Assembly: GCA_016190245.1 (NCBI GenBank)
Contig: JACPQY010000060.1
Location: forward strand, 112,443 to 176,442
DNA: 64,000 nucleotides
Direction: 5' to 3'
Source: Nitrospirota bacterium
Lineage (GTDB): Bacteria; JACPQY01
Position numbers and translations under genes: made by a program. The notes beneath the pieces are model-generated. The model saw only the letters and a program-made list of their open reading frames with translations. It had not been told where the DNA came from and searched no databases. Below, piece by piece: positions 34,550 to 44,601 of the stretch (its first letter is position 1; each line of letters begins with the position of its first letter).

Positions 34550-34569
34550 CTTCCCGCGAAAGCGGGGAG
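34550..34569 (+). repeat. Hairpin after rnpB
   Basis: CTTCCCGC-GAAA-GCGGGGAG forms an 8-bp stem ten bases past the mature 3' end of RNase P RNA. No run of T follows, so it is not a standard terminator. It matches the GGCGGGGAG hairpins inside rnpB. Confidence 0.45.
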
Positions 34570-34606
34570 GTCCCCGCCTACGTTTCGCGGCCCGCTCCTG
34601 ACGGAG

Positions 34607-35089
34607 CTACTTGGCCTGAGTGGACGCGGGAGAGGCCGCGGCCGGCCCTTCGCCCGCCTCGCTGCGGCTCGCCGCCTGGTTGGCGAGACGATCGGCCTCG
34701 CCGTTGAGCTTGCGCCGTATGTGAACAAGCTCCCACCGCTCGAACTCCCCGAGCAGCGCAAGAACCTTGGTCCATAGCGGAACGATCCGCTCGTGGCGAA
34801 CCTTGTACACGCCGGTCACCTGGTTCACGAGGAGTTGGGAATCCGAGTACACGCGGATCCGCCTGGCGCCGTGCTGGAGGGCGGCCTGGAGCGCCGCGAC
34901 GAGGGCGCTGTACTCCGCTACGTTGTTCGTCGTGCGTCCGAGCGGCAGCACGATCTCGGCGCGTTTCCCTCCCTCCGGGCCCTTGAGCACGGCCCCCCCC
35001 CCGGCCGGCCCGGGGTTGCCCCGCGAAGCTCCATCCACGTAGATCTCGAGGTCCACGATCGAAGCTTGCAGGGCGGTGTCCGTGGTCAT
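34607..35089 (-). CDS. rnhA: Ribonuclease HI
   Basis: 160 residues. It has the four catalytic acids in their family settings: Asp in YVDGASRGNPG, Glu in NNVAEYSALVAAL, Asp in VYSDSQLLVNQV and Asp in KLNGEADRLAN. It degrades RNA in RNA-DNA hybrids with Mg2+. A Ser/Ala-rich tail of about 20 residues follows the domain. There is no N-terminal hybrid-binding domain. The ATG overlaps the end of the COG1579 gene by 4 bases, indicating coupling. It converges on rnpB. Confidence 0.94.
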   Translation of the reverse strand: MTTDTALQASIVDLEIYVDGASRGNPGPAGGGAVLKGPEGGKRAEIVLPLGRTTNNVAEYSALVAALQAALQHGARRIRVYSDSQLLVNQVTGVYKVRHERIVPLWTKVLALLGEFERWELVHIRRKLNGEADRLANQAASRSEAGEGPAAASPASTQAK

Positions 35090-35835
35090 GCGGTGGCGGT
35101 CCCGGCTTCAGCCACCTCGTCCCCGGGCTCGAAATACAGGATCCGGTTGCAGCTCGGGCAGGTGTGAATGACTTCATCCTTGAGGAGCTCGTTGAAGATC
35201 TGGGGGGGGATGTTTCGGTGGCAGGCCATGCAGATTTCCGTCTTTGCCCGGGCCAGCGCCACGCCGCCCCGACGCTGACGGATGAGATCGTAGCGCCGCA
35301 GCAAGTCCGCGCTCACGCCGACGGCGGTCCGGTCCCGCTCCGTCACCACGCCTTGAATCGTCTCCTCCACTTCCTTGAGTCGCGCCAGAAGGGCTTTCTC
35401 CTTTTCCGCGAACTGGGCATCGAGGGCGCGTTTCTCGCTCTCGGACTGGCTCAGGACGCGCCGGTTCTCATCCATCAGGATCATCGTCTTGAGAAGTTCC
35501 TCCTCGCTGTCTTCCTTCATTTTCTTGGCGACCGAGATCTCTTTCAAGAGCGCCTGGTACTCCTTGTTCGTCTTGATCTGGGTTACACGCTCCTCGTAGC
35601 GCTTGATCTGTTCCTTTTCAAGCTGAATCTCATGCTCGATGGATCTTTGGTCGGTCTCGATCTTGGCCTGGCGCTGCTGGGTCTCAGCGACCCGCTGCTC
35701 ATGGGCGGCTTGCTCGGCGCGGATCGAATCCAACTCGCGGGGAATCTGCTCCTTGGCGTCGCGCATCTGTTGTATCCGGGCGTCGATGTCCTGGAGGTCA
35801 ACCAGGATGCGGAGCTGGGCTCGAATGGAAATCAT
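35086..35835 (-). CDS. COG1579 coiled-coil zinc-ribbon protein (HP0958/CdsZ-like)
   Basis: 249 residues. A long coiled coil (about residues 8-185, many Glu/Lys/Arg heptads) leads to a C4 zinc ribbon with CMACHRNIPP and TCPSCNRILYF. The Helicobacter homologue HP0958 stabilises RpoN and guides flagellin mRNA, and chlamydial CdsZ serves type III secretion. In a flagellated genome a link to flagellar export or RNA binding is a reasonable guess. It lies between the tRNA gene and rnhA. Confidence 0.88.
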   Translation of the reverse strand: MISIRAQLRILVDLQDIDARIQQMRDAKEQIPRELDSIRAEQAAHEQRVAETQQRQAKIETDQRSIEHEIQLEKEQIKRYEERVTQIKTNKEYQALLKEISVAKKMKEDSEEELLKTMILMDENRRVLSQSESEKRALDAQFAEKEKALLARLKEVEETIQGVVTERDRTAVGVSADLLRRYDLIRQRRGGVALARAKTEICMACHRNIPPQIFNELLKDEVIHTCPSCNRILYFEPGDEVAEAGTATA

Positions 35836-35864
35836 GGTTTCGAAAGAGGGGATGTGATGGATCC

Positions 35865-35936
35865 TGGTCCCGCCTGGGATCGAACCAGGATCAGCCGCTT
35901 ATAAGGCGGCCGCTCTCGCCGTTGAGCTACGGGACC
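35865..35936 (-). tRNA. tRNA-Ile, anticodon UAU
   Basis: Full cloverleaf on the minus strand. Acceptor stem GGTCCCG/CGGGACC, D-stem GCTC/GAGC, anticodon stem GCCGC/GCGGC around loop CTTATAA (anticodon TAT), T-stem CCTGG/CCAGG with loop TTCGATC, and discriminator A. It is 72 bases, with no CCA encoded. It reads AUA codons. Most bacteria instead use a CAU anticodon modified to lysidine. Confidence 0.93.
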
Positions 35937-36143
35937 CCGCACCTTTCGGGCGAATCGCATTCTCTCCATTTTCGCGCCCGTTTGCCACAGGGCCTTCCGG
36001 AGGGACGTTGTGCGTGGCGGGGCCTCAGAAGAGGAGAATGCGACGCCATCGAGTGGGCCTGCCGACAAGGCGGCAGTTAGGCGGTCTGTTTTGCAACGGC
36101 GCTGGGCTGGGGCGAGCATGCTCAGTGCCCGAAAGGTGCGGGG
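35935..36143. mobile_element. MITE-like element with 17-bp terminal inverted repeats
   Basis: CCCCGCACCTTTCGGGC (35935-35951) and its exact complement GCCCGAAAGGTGCGGGG (36127-36143) bound a 209-base non-coding stretch between the tRNA and rpoD. The left arm includes the first two bases of the tRNA. A second inverted pair, CGCATTCTC (35956-35964) and GAGAATGCG (36034-36042), lies inside. No ORF, SRP-RNA or 6S-RNA hallmark is seen. It could be a non-autonomous transposon or a duplicated and inverted tRNA leader. Confidence 0.5.
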
Positions 36144-36168
36144 GGACCCCCGATGGATGGCGCTCGCA

Positions 36169-37954
<1,786 letters not shown>

Positions 37955-37968
<14 letters not shown>

Positions 37969-39826
37969 GGTTGATCGTGTTTTCCGGCTCAGACCGGAGC
38001 CATTCGGGCAGGCCCTCCGCGATCGGCCAAGGCAAGCGGGACGTCTCGACCTCCTTCTTGCGGCGATAGAGATCCTTCATCTCTGCGCTGCTGCCGGAAC
38101 GGCTGGCCTTCCGAATGAGGTTCCTTACATAAACCAGTTTGTCCTTTTTCGCAAGGTCGTGGAGGTTTTCCAGCGCATCGCGCAGCCGGGCCTCCGGGAG
38201 GGCGTCCGGGGCCGGGCCCGAGCGGAACTGGAGGCGCGTCAAACGAGCGGGGTCCAGATCGTCTCCGTGGTGGGCCATGAGGGCGTCCGGCGTCCTTTCC
38301 TCCGCGGCCCCGGCCTGCTCGCTCACCACTTTGATCAGCTTGAGGTGCCAAGGGTCGGAGAAGAGGGAACGGGTTTGGACGACCACTTCCCAAAGGAGGG
38401 GGTCGTCGAAAGCCGCCTGGAGAGCATCCTCCTCGTACTCGGTGCGGTGGCGGGCGCGCAAGGACCGCAGATCACGCGGGTCCGGCCGGGCGGCGGCAGG
38501 GGGCGCGTGGAGGGGCGGCTCGACACGGCCGGTGGTGAGCGAACGCCAGAGGCTTTGTTCGCGGATGCCAAGGCCGGCTGCCGCTTTCTTGAGGTAGGCG
38601 TCCTGGACCACGGGTTCACTCGCGGCGCGGAGGATCGTGAGGATGGCGTCCGCCGCCTGTTTCTGTTTCTGGGGCGTGGCCGGGGTGGAGCCGCCTATGA
38701 GGGTGTCCAGGGCTACGTCGAAGAGGTCCGCGTCGGCCTCGAAGCGGCGGTGCATCTCCGAGGGGCCGAGGCGGCGAATCAGGCTGTCCGGATCCTCGCC
38801 CCGAGGGAGGCGAACGGCGCGGGCGAGGACCCCTTCGGCAAGCAGCAGAGGCAGCGCGCGGAGCGCCGCGCGGGTGCCGGCATCGTCGGCGTCGAACAGG
38901 ACCTTGACCGTCGCGGCCACGCGTTTGAGGCCCCGCACGTGGTTCTCAGTCAACGCCGTCCCGAGGGGCGCCACGGCGGTGGGCAGACCGGCCTGGTGGA
39001 GGGCGATGACATCCATGTACCCCTCCACGAGGGTTGCCTGCGAGGCCTTCAGGATGTGCTCGCGCGCATGGTGGAGGCCGTAGAGGAGATCGCCCTTGTG
39101 GAAAAGCTCCGTCTCGGGGGAGTTGAAATACTTCGGTTCGGTGCGACCCTCGGGGGGCGCCGCGGCGGTCGAAGCTTGCGTCACGCGGCCGCCGAACCCC
39201 GCGAGGCGACCCTGTCCATCGCGAATCGGAAAGATGACTCGGGCTCGAAACAGGTCGAAGTACCCGCTCCTCCCGCTGCGGAGCAGCCCGCATGTCTCGG
39301 CCAAGCTCAGGTCCACCTTGCGGGAGCGGAAGTGATCGCGGAGGTTTTCCCAGCCTTCAGGCGCCCAGCCGAGCTCAAACCGTTCGATCGTCTCAGGCGT
39401 GAGCCCTCGGGCGCGCAGGTAGTCGAAGGCGCTTTTTCCGGCGGCGGAGGCAAGCTGCGCCCGGAAGAAGGAGCGCGCCGCCTCCAGAACGCCTCGCATC
39501 GCCTCGTGCAGGCTTTCCCGGCGGGCTTCCGACGGGCGCTGCGGCAGCGTCACGCCGGCTCGCTTTGCCAACTCCTTCAAGGCGTCCTGGAAACCGACGT
39601 GCTCGGTCTGCATGTAGAACCGGAAGAGGTCCCCGCCCACTCCGCATCCGAAGCAGTAGTAGAGCTGCTTGTCCGGGTTGACGTGGAAGGAGGGTGTTTT
39701 CTCCGAATGGAAAGGGCACAGGCCCACGAAGTGCCGGCCCGACTTCCGAAGGGGGACATGTTTCTGGACCAAGTCCACCAGTGAAAGCCGCTGACGGATC
39801 TGTTCGATCGAGTCGTCCCGAGTCAC
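37955..39826 (-). CDS. dnaG: DNA primase
   Basis: 623 residues from GTG 39826. A longer in-frame start at 39919 is rejected because it lies on the -35 of the promoter and adds unrelated residues. It has the N-terminal CHC2 zinc motif ([22 protein letters not shown]), FGGRV, TOPRIM ([26 protein letters not shown]), and a C-terminal helicase-interaction domain. It makes RNA primers at the fork with DnaB, whose gene lies at 61-62.4 kb. The first gene of the dnaG-rpoD operon. Confidence 0.95.
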
Positions 39827-39891
39827 CGTCCCGTTCCTGCCGGCGTGGGTGATGATGTGTGCCGGCGGCGGATGTCGCCCCCGTGCGCGCC

Positions 39892-39919
39892 ATTGTAGGA
39901 AGGGGAGGGCGTTTGTCAA
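39892..39919 (-). promoter_or_regulatory. dnaG-rpoD promoter
   Basis: Minus-strand TTGACA (39919-39914), a 16-base spacer and TACAAT (39897-39892). The predicted start near 39885 gives a leader of about 60 bases before GTG 39826. Confidence 0.75.
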
Positions 39920-40060
39920 TCAAAGGCCGCGTTGTACCGGTGCTTTCCAAGGAGCGTCGCCAGACCAGTGCCCCCAAGACCACGCGTGAACCACACAAGA
40001 AGCCTTTTGCAATCGTTGTACGTTCTTTGAATTATCTTGAACGGAATTGTAAGTATTTGT

Positions 40061-40089
40061 TTGACAAGACCAACCCTCTCGGCTATATT
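40061..40089 (+). promoter_or_regulatory. Strong sigma-70 promoter of the flagellar operon
   Basis: TTGACA (40061-40066), a 17-base spacer and TATATT (40084-40089), preceded by an A/T-rich stretch from about 40005 that could act as an UP element. Transcription should start near 40096; a GGAG at 40101 precedes the motA GTG at 40118. No sigma-28 or sigma-54 motif is evident here. Confidence 0.8.
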
Positions 40090-40117
40090 GTTGCCGTTGA
40101 GGAGCTGGTCATAGTCC

Positions 40118-40888
40118 GTGGATATCGCAACCCTTCTCGGCGTTGCCGCAGGTTCGGGGATGATCCTGTACGGGATCCTTCTGGGCAGCCCCCTACTGAC
40201 CTTCTACGACCTGCCGAGCGTGATGATCGTGGGTGGTGGTGCAATCGGTTCCACGCTCATCAATTTTACACTGGGCGAGGTTTTCAGCATCATGAAAGTG
40301 GCCAAGAACACGCTGTTCTCGCAGCCCGCCTCGCCTGCCGCGCTCATCCCCCAGTTTGTCGAGATGGCCCAGCGCGCCAAGCGGGAAGGGATTCTGGCCC
40401 TCGAGTCCGTGGTGGAGCAGACGAATGACAAGTTCCTGGGCACGGGCATTCAGCTCGCGGTGGACGGCTACGACCTAGAGGCCATCGGCGATATTCTCGA
40501 GTCCGACATCGAGCACATGCACGGCCGCCACCAGGCCGGGTCGGACATCTTCAACAAGATCGGTTACTATGCACCGGCCTTCGGCATGATCGGCACGCTC
40601 ATCGGGCTGGTGCAGATGCTCAAGAACTTGAATGACCCCTCGGCCATCGGCCCCGGCATGGCCACGGCGCTCATCACGACGTTCTATGGCGCGATCATGG
40701 CGAATCTCTTTTGCCTTCCCATCGCCGGCAAGCTGGCCAACCGCTCGGACAACGAGGTCATGATGAAGCGCCTCGTGGTCCAGGGGATTCTTTCCATCAG
40801 TTCCGGCGACAACCCACGCGTGGTCGAGCAGAAGCTCCTCACGTTCCTGCCGCCCAAAGAGCGCAAGTCGGTGTTTGCCGGGAAATGA
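40118..40888 (+). CDS. motA: Flagellar motor stator protein MotA
   Basis: 256 residues with four predicted membrane helices: the first pair at the N-terminus (LGVAAGSGMILYGILL, LPSVMIVGGGAIGST) and the second pair around residues 150-205 (GYYAPAFGMIGTLIGLVQML, IGPGMATALITTFYGAIMAN). The cytoplasmic loop has the charged residues that contact FliG. It forms the ion channel with MotB. The start is GTG. It leads the flagellar operon, and two motB genes follow. Confidence 0.93.
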   Translation: MDIATLLGVAAGSGMILYGILLGSPLLTFYDLPSVMIVGGGAIGSTLINFTLGEVFSIMKVAKNTLFSQPASPAALIPQFVEMAQRAKREGILALESVVEQTNDKFLGTGIQLAVDGYDLEAIGDILESDIEHMHGRHQAGSDIFNKIGYYAPAFGMIGTLIGLVQMLKNLNDPSAIGPGMATALITTFYGAIMANLFCLPIAGKLANRSDNEVMMKRLVVQGILSISSGDNPRVVEQKLLTFLPPKERKSVFAGK

Positions 40889-40897
40889 GCATCCGGG

Positions 40898-41689
40898 ATG
40901 GCGCATCGGAAAAAACGTGGAGCGATGCCCAAGAAGGGGGCGATCGAGACGCCGGGTTGGCTCCTCACCTTCGGCGATCTCAACAGCCTTCTCCTGACAT
41001 TCTTCGTGTTGCTCATCTCGCTGTCCGTCCCCAACAAGCCGAAGATGAAGCAGGTGATCATCTCCATGAACAACGCCTTCGGGGAGTCGAAGGAGACGGC
41101 CCCGGACGTGGCCAAGCGAAAGATGCCGTTGCACAAGGCGAGCGAGCCGGTGAACATGCCGGTGCATCAACCCACGGAGTTCCAGCGGAAGGTGGAGGAG
41201 AAGATCCGGCAGCAACGCACGGGGCAGTTTGCCCAGTTCGAGAAGACGCCGGAGGGCTTGCGGCTGCGGTTGCAGGAGGCGCTGCTTTTCGATCCCGGCT
41301 CCACGGAGATGCGCGGCACGGGAATCGCGTTCCTGGCTTCCCTGGCGCCGCTGGTGCGCAGTTCCGACTTTGCCGTGAGGATCGAGGGGCACGCGGATGC
41401 CGCCCCGTTCCAGTCGGAGTCGGTGCCGTCCAACGTGGAGCTTTCGGCGCTGCGCGCCACCAGTGTCCTTCGGGCTTTTCAGGGGCTGGGCGGGGTGGAC
41501 GCCAGGCGGCTCACCGCGGTCGGTTTTGGGGAGCACAGGCCCATTGCTCCCAACGACACGCCGGAGAACCGCGCGCGGAATCGGCGCGTGGATATCTATT
41601 TCATCGAGACCGAGGAGGAGCCTGAGGTGCCGCCTCGCACGTGGTCGCCCGGGAGCGATCTCGAACTTCCCCAGCGCAGGACGCGATAG
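40898..41689 (+). CDS. motB: Flagellar motor stator protein MotB, first paralogue
   Basis: 263 residues. A basic N-terminus leads to one membrane helix with the channel aspartate (ETPGWLLTFGDLNSLLLTFF), a plug/linker segment, then an OmpA-like peptidoglycan-binding domain (about 150-245; VRIEGHADAAPF, LSALRATSVLRAF, GFGEHRPIAPNDT, NRRVDIYF). It anchors the stator to the cell wall and carries ions. It begins 10 bases after motA and is followed by a close paralogue. Confidence 0.9.
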   Translation: MAHRKKRGAMPKKGAIETPGWLLTFGDLNSLLLTFFVLLISLSVPNKPKMKQVIISMNNAFGESKETAPDVAKRKMPLHKASEPVNMPVHQPTEFQRKVEEKIRQQRTGQFAQFEKTPEGLRLRLQEALLFDPGSTEMRGTGIAFLASLAPLVRSSDFAVRIEGHADAAPFQSESVPSNVELSALRATSVLRAFQGLGGVDARRLTAVGFGEHRPIAPNDTPENRARNRRVDIYFIETEEEPEVPPRTWSPGSDLELPQRRTR

Positions 41690-41698
41690 GACACCGCC

Positions 41699-42424
41699 AT
41701 GGCACGCCGCGAACCCAAGCCTCTCTCCGCGAAGAAGAACATCGAGACGCCCGGCTGGCTCCTCACCTTCGGCGACTTGAACAGCCTTTTGCTCACGTTC
41801 TTCGTCCTGCTCCTCTCGCTCTCGACGATCGATAAGGAACGCGCCCAGGAAGCCATGATGTCCCTCGAAAAAGCGTTCGGGATCCCGATCGGCACGTGGT
41901 CCATGAATCCCGTCAAATCGCCCATTGACGCCATCACCAAGACGAGCGCCTTTGATTTTCCCGCATTCCGCAAGCACGAGTACCAGCGGCGGATCGAGGA
42001 GGAAGTCCAGAAGAACCAGCTTGGAGAGTTCGTGGACGTCGAGTCCGGGCCCGGCGGGATCCTGATCCGCCTCAACACCGAGATCCTTTTCGAGCCGGGC
42101 GGCTTCAATCCGAGCGACTCCAGCCTGCCGTTTCTCAAGAAGATGGGTTCAATCATCAAGGATTCGCCATACGATGTCTTTGTGGAGGCCCACACGGACG
42201 ATCGGCCCATTTCCACGCCGCTCGTCAAGGACAATTGGGACCTCTCCGCGCGCCGGGCCTCGCGGGTGGCCGGCATCCTCGAAAAGTTTTCGGGGGTTGA
42301 ACCGGGGCGCATCGGCGCGGTAGGCTATGGCGAGAGCCGTCCCCTGGCTAGGAACGACACGCCCGAGAACCGGTCGCGAAATCGTCGCGTGGAGATCCTG
42401 CTAAGGGAGCCCAAGGCCCCGTGA
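41699..42424 (+). CDS. motB: Flagellar motor stator protein MotB, second paralogue
   Basis: 241 residues with the same plan as its neighbour: ETPGWLLTFGDLNSLLLTFF with the key Asp, then a peptidoglycan-binding OmpA domain (VFVEAHTDDRPI, LSARRASRVAGIL, GYGESRPLARNDTPENRSRNRRVEILL). The membrane segments of the two are nearly identical while the linkers differ. With only one motA, the stator may contain MotB heterodimers or exchange forms. Confidence 0.9.
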   Translation: MARREPKPLSAKKNIETPGWLLTFGDLNSLLLTFFVLLLSLSTIDKERAQEAMMSLEKAFGIPIGTWSMNPVKSPIDAITKTSAFDFPAFRKHEYQRRIEEEVQKNQLGEFVDVESGPGGILIRLNTEILFEPGGFNPSDSSLPFLKKMGSIIKDSPYDVFVEAHTDDRPISTPLVKDNWDLSARRASRVAGILEKFSGVEPGRIGAVGYGESRPLARNDTPENRSRNRRVEILLREPKAP

Positions 42425-42446
42425 GAGGGGATAGGAGGTAGAGAGG

Positions 42447-42941
42447 ATGGCCGAGGAAGAACCAGCAAAAGACGAAGCGGCACCGGAGCCCAAAAAGGGT
42501 GGAGGGGGCCTCAAGAAGATCCTGATCATCGTCCCGGCCGCCCTCGTCGGCGTGGGTGTGCTCGCCGGAGGGGGGATGTTCGCCTACAAGAAATTCATGG
42601 CCCAGAAGGCGGAGCCCGCCGACGTGATCAAGGAGATGGGGCCCACCTACGACCTCGAGCCGGTCATCGCCAACCTGGGGGATGAGAGCGGCGATCGCTT
42701 TGCCAAGCTCAAGCTCGTCTTTGAGTTAAGCGATGCGGCGATGGTGGAGGAGCTGGAGAAGCGCAAACCCAAAATCCAGCAGATCATCAACCTGACGCTG
42801 CGCAGCAAGACGGCCCGTGAGCTCAACACCTCCACGGGCATCGGCCTTTTCTCGGAGGAGATCCTCCACCAGGTGAACGCCATCCTCACCGGCGAGCACA
42901 CGATCCGGGAGGTCTATGTGACGGAGATCGCGGTCCAATAG
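42447..42941 (+). CDS. fliL: Flagellar basal-body protein FliL
   Basis: 164 residues. A short charged cytoplasmic start, one membrane helix (KILIIVPAALVGVGVLAGGG), then the periplasmic FliL domain (YDLEPVIANLGD, KLKLVFELSD, TSTGIGLFSEEILHQVNAIL). FliL rings surround stators and raise torque. The usual place before fliM. The ribosome site GGAGGTAGAGAGG is strong. Confidence 0.9.
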   Translation: MAEEEPAKDEAAPEPKKGGGGLKKILIIVPAALVGVGVLAGGGMFAYKKFMAQKAEPADVIKEMGPTYDLEPVIANLGDESGDRFAKLKLVFELSDAAMVEELEKRKPKIQQIINLTLRSKTARELNTSTGIGLFSEEILHQVNAILTGEHTIREVYVTEIAVQ

Positions 42942-42952
42942 CGGAGACGGTC

Positions 42953-43975
42953 ATGGCGGACAAGATGCTCAGCCAGGATGAGATCGATTCCCTGCTCTCG
43001 GGGATCCAGACCGGGGATCTGGCCACCGCCCTCGACGAGAAGAAACCGGCGAAGGCGAAGGGCGGTGGCGCGGCCGCGCCGGACGCGTCGTCCTACGATT
43101 TTACCCATCACGAGCGCTCCGTCACGGGCAAGTACCCCAGCCTCGAGAGATCCTTGGAGCGATTCGCGCGGTCCTTTCGGACGACGCTGTCCAACTCCTT
43201 GCGAACGATGGTGGACATCGCGGTAAACGCCGTGAAGGCGGGCAACTTCGGCGAGTTCCTCTCGCGCTTGCCTCTGCCTTCCAGCATCCACATCTTCAAG
43301 CTCGATCCCCTCAAGGGGACCGCGCTCGCCGTGCTCGAGACCAACCTCGTCTTCGCGCTGGTGGACATTTTCTTTGGCGGTAGCGGCAAGCCCTCCATGA
43401 AGATCGAGGGCCGCGAATTCACCGGCATCGAGAGCCGCATCATCCAGAAGGTGATCCACATGATGCTGGAGGACCTGGAGCGCGCCCTCTCCGACATCCT
43501 GCGCGTGAAGGCGGACTACCAGCGCGGCGAGATGAACCCGCAGTTCGCGAAGATCGTGCACGACAACGAGCAGGTCTTCATCGTCACCTTCGTGATGGAC
43601 CTGGACCAGCACTCGGGCAAGATGTACTTCTGTTTCCCGCAGAGCCTGTTCGACCCGGTGCGCGAGCGTCTCCGCGTCCAGGTGGCGGAAGAGGAGTCCT
43701 CGGACGACAAATGGAAGCCCCTCATCCGCCGGGAGGTGAAGAGCGTTCCCATCGAGGTGGCCGTGGAGCTCGGCCGGGCGCATACGACCGCGCGCGAGCT
43801 CCTCAGTCTTAAGGTGGGCGACATCGTCGAGCTGGAGCAGATGCACACTGACGAGTTGTTGGTGCGGGTGTCGGGCGTTCCGAAGATGAAGGGCGTTGCC
43901 GGGATCTACAGAGGGAACCTGGCGGTCAAGGTCTCGGCCTTACTGGAAGAGGAGCAAGTGAAAAATGGCGGATGA
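42953..43975 (+). CDS. fliM: Flagellar switch protein FliM
   Basis: 340 residues. The N-terminal MLSQDEIDSLLSGIQ is the EIDALL-type CheY-P binding segment. The middle domain (IHIFKLDPLKGTALAVLETNLVFALVDIFFGG) and the C-terminal SpoA domain (LGRAHTTARELLSLKVGDIVEL) follow. It forms the C-ring with FliG and FliN and sets rotation direction. Its end overlaps fliN by 11 bases. Confidence 0.96.
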   Translation: MADKMLSQDEIDSLLSGIQTGDLATALDEKKPAKAKGGGAAAPDASSYDFTHHERSVTGKYPSLERSLERFARSFRTTLSNSLRTMVDIAVNAVKAGNFGEFLSRLPLPSSIHIFKLDPLKGTALAVLETNLVFALVDIFFGGSGKPSMKIEGREFTGIESRIIQKVIHMMLEDLERALSDILRVKADYQRGEMNPQFAKIVHDNEQVFIVTFVMDLDQHSGKMYFCFPQSLFDPVRERLRVQVAEEESSDDKWKPLIRREVKSVPIEVAVELGRAHTTARELLSLKVGDIVELEQMHTDELLVRVSGVPKMKGVAGIYRGNLAVKVSALLEEEQVKNGG

Positions 43976-44552
43976 GGAGAAGAAGGAGGAGTTTCCCTCG
44001 CTCGACGACTTCTGGTCGTCCGGCGGGGCGGAGGAAGGGCAGAAGCCGGAAGCGGGGGCGGCCCCCGCGGCCGCGCCTGCGGCCGGCGGCGAGGCGGCCC
44101 CCCCCGCGGCGGCCCCTGCAGCAGGGGGGGGAGCCACCCTGGGGGACATGAACCTGGAATCCGGCTGGGATGAGGCCCTCAAGGACATGACCTCGGCCGA
44201 GCCTCGCCCGGCGCCGCCGCAGGCGGGGAAGAAGGTTCAGGCCAAGGCGTTCGATACCATCGAGGCCGTCGAGCCCGAGCCGGGCGCCCAGCCCAGGAAC
44301 CTCGAGATCATCCTCGATATTCCCATGGAGATCACCGCAGAGCTCGGCAAGACCCGCATCATGGTCCAGGATTTCCTTCGCCTGGGCATGGGTTCTATTA
44401 TCGAGCTCCAGAAGGCCGCGGGCGAACCGGTGGAGATCCTGGTCAACGGCACCCTCGTGGCCCGAGGAGAAGTGGTGGTGGTCAACGAGAAGTTCGGCGT
44501 GCGATTGACCGACATCATCAGCCAGGCCGAAAGAATCAAGAAGCTGGTGTAG
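43965..44552 (+). CDS. fliN: Flagellar switch protein FliN
   Basis: 195 residues, longer than the usual about 130 owing to an Ala/Pro/Gly-rich N-terminal half (residues 20-60). The conserved SpoA domain occupies about residues 110-190 (LEIILDIPMEITAELGKTRI, LRLGMGSIIEL, GTLVARGEVVVVNEKFGVRL). It is part of the C-ring and of the export docking site. It overlaps fliM. Confidence 0.94.
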   Translation: MADEEKKEEFPSLDDFWSSGGAEEGQKPEAGAAPAAAPAAGGEAAPPAAAPAAGGGATLGDMNLESGWDEALKDMTSAEPRPAPPQAGKKVQAKAFDTIEAVEPEPGAQPRNLEIILDIPMEITAELGKTRIMVQDFLRLGMGSIIELQKAAGEPVEILVNGTLVARGEVVVVNEKFGVRLTDIISQAERIKKLV

Positions 44553-44573
44553 GCACGTGAAAACAGACCTGTC

Positions 44574-44588
44574 TCCGCCGTAGGCGGA
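44574..44588. repeat. GGCGGA/TCCGCC palindrome between fliN and fliO
   Basis: TCCGCC-GTA-GGCGGA, one member of a dispersed short palindrome family in this window, placed in the 49-base gap before the fliO start. Confidence 0.6.
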
Positions 44589-44601
44589 AGCGGAAGGGGG
44601 G

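Noticed and set aside
34550..34569. Rho-independent terminator of rnpB
   Set aside because: The stem is good but no T-run follows; the sequence matches the repeat hairpins inside rnpB.
35937..36168. SRP RNA, 6S RNA or tmRNA in the gap between tRNA and rpoD
   Set aside because: No SRP tetraloop domain, no tmRNA tag frame and no 6S-type open bubble could be found.
39827..39919. Longer N-terminus of DnaG starting at 39919
   Set aside because: The start lies on the -35 hexamer of a good promoter, and the extra residues do not match primases.
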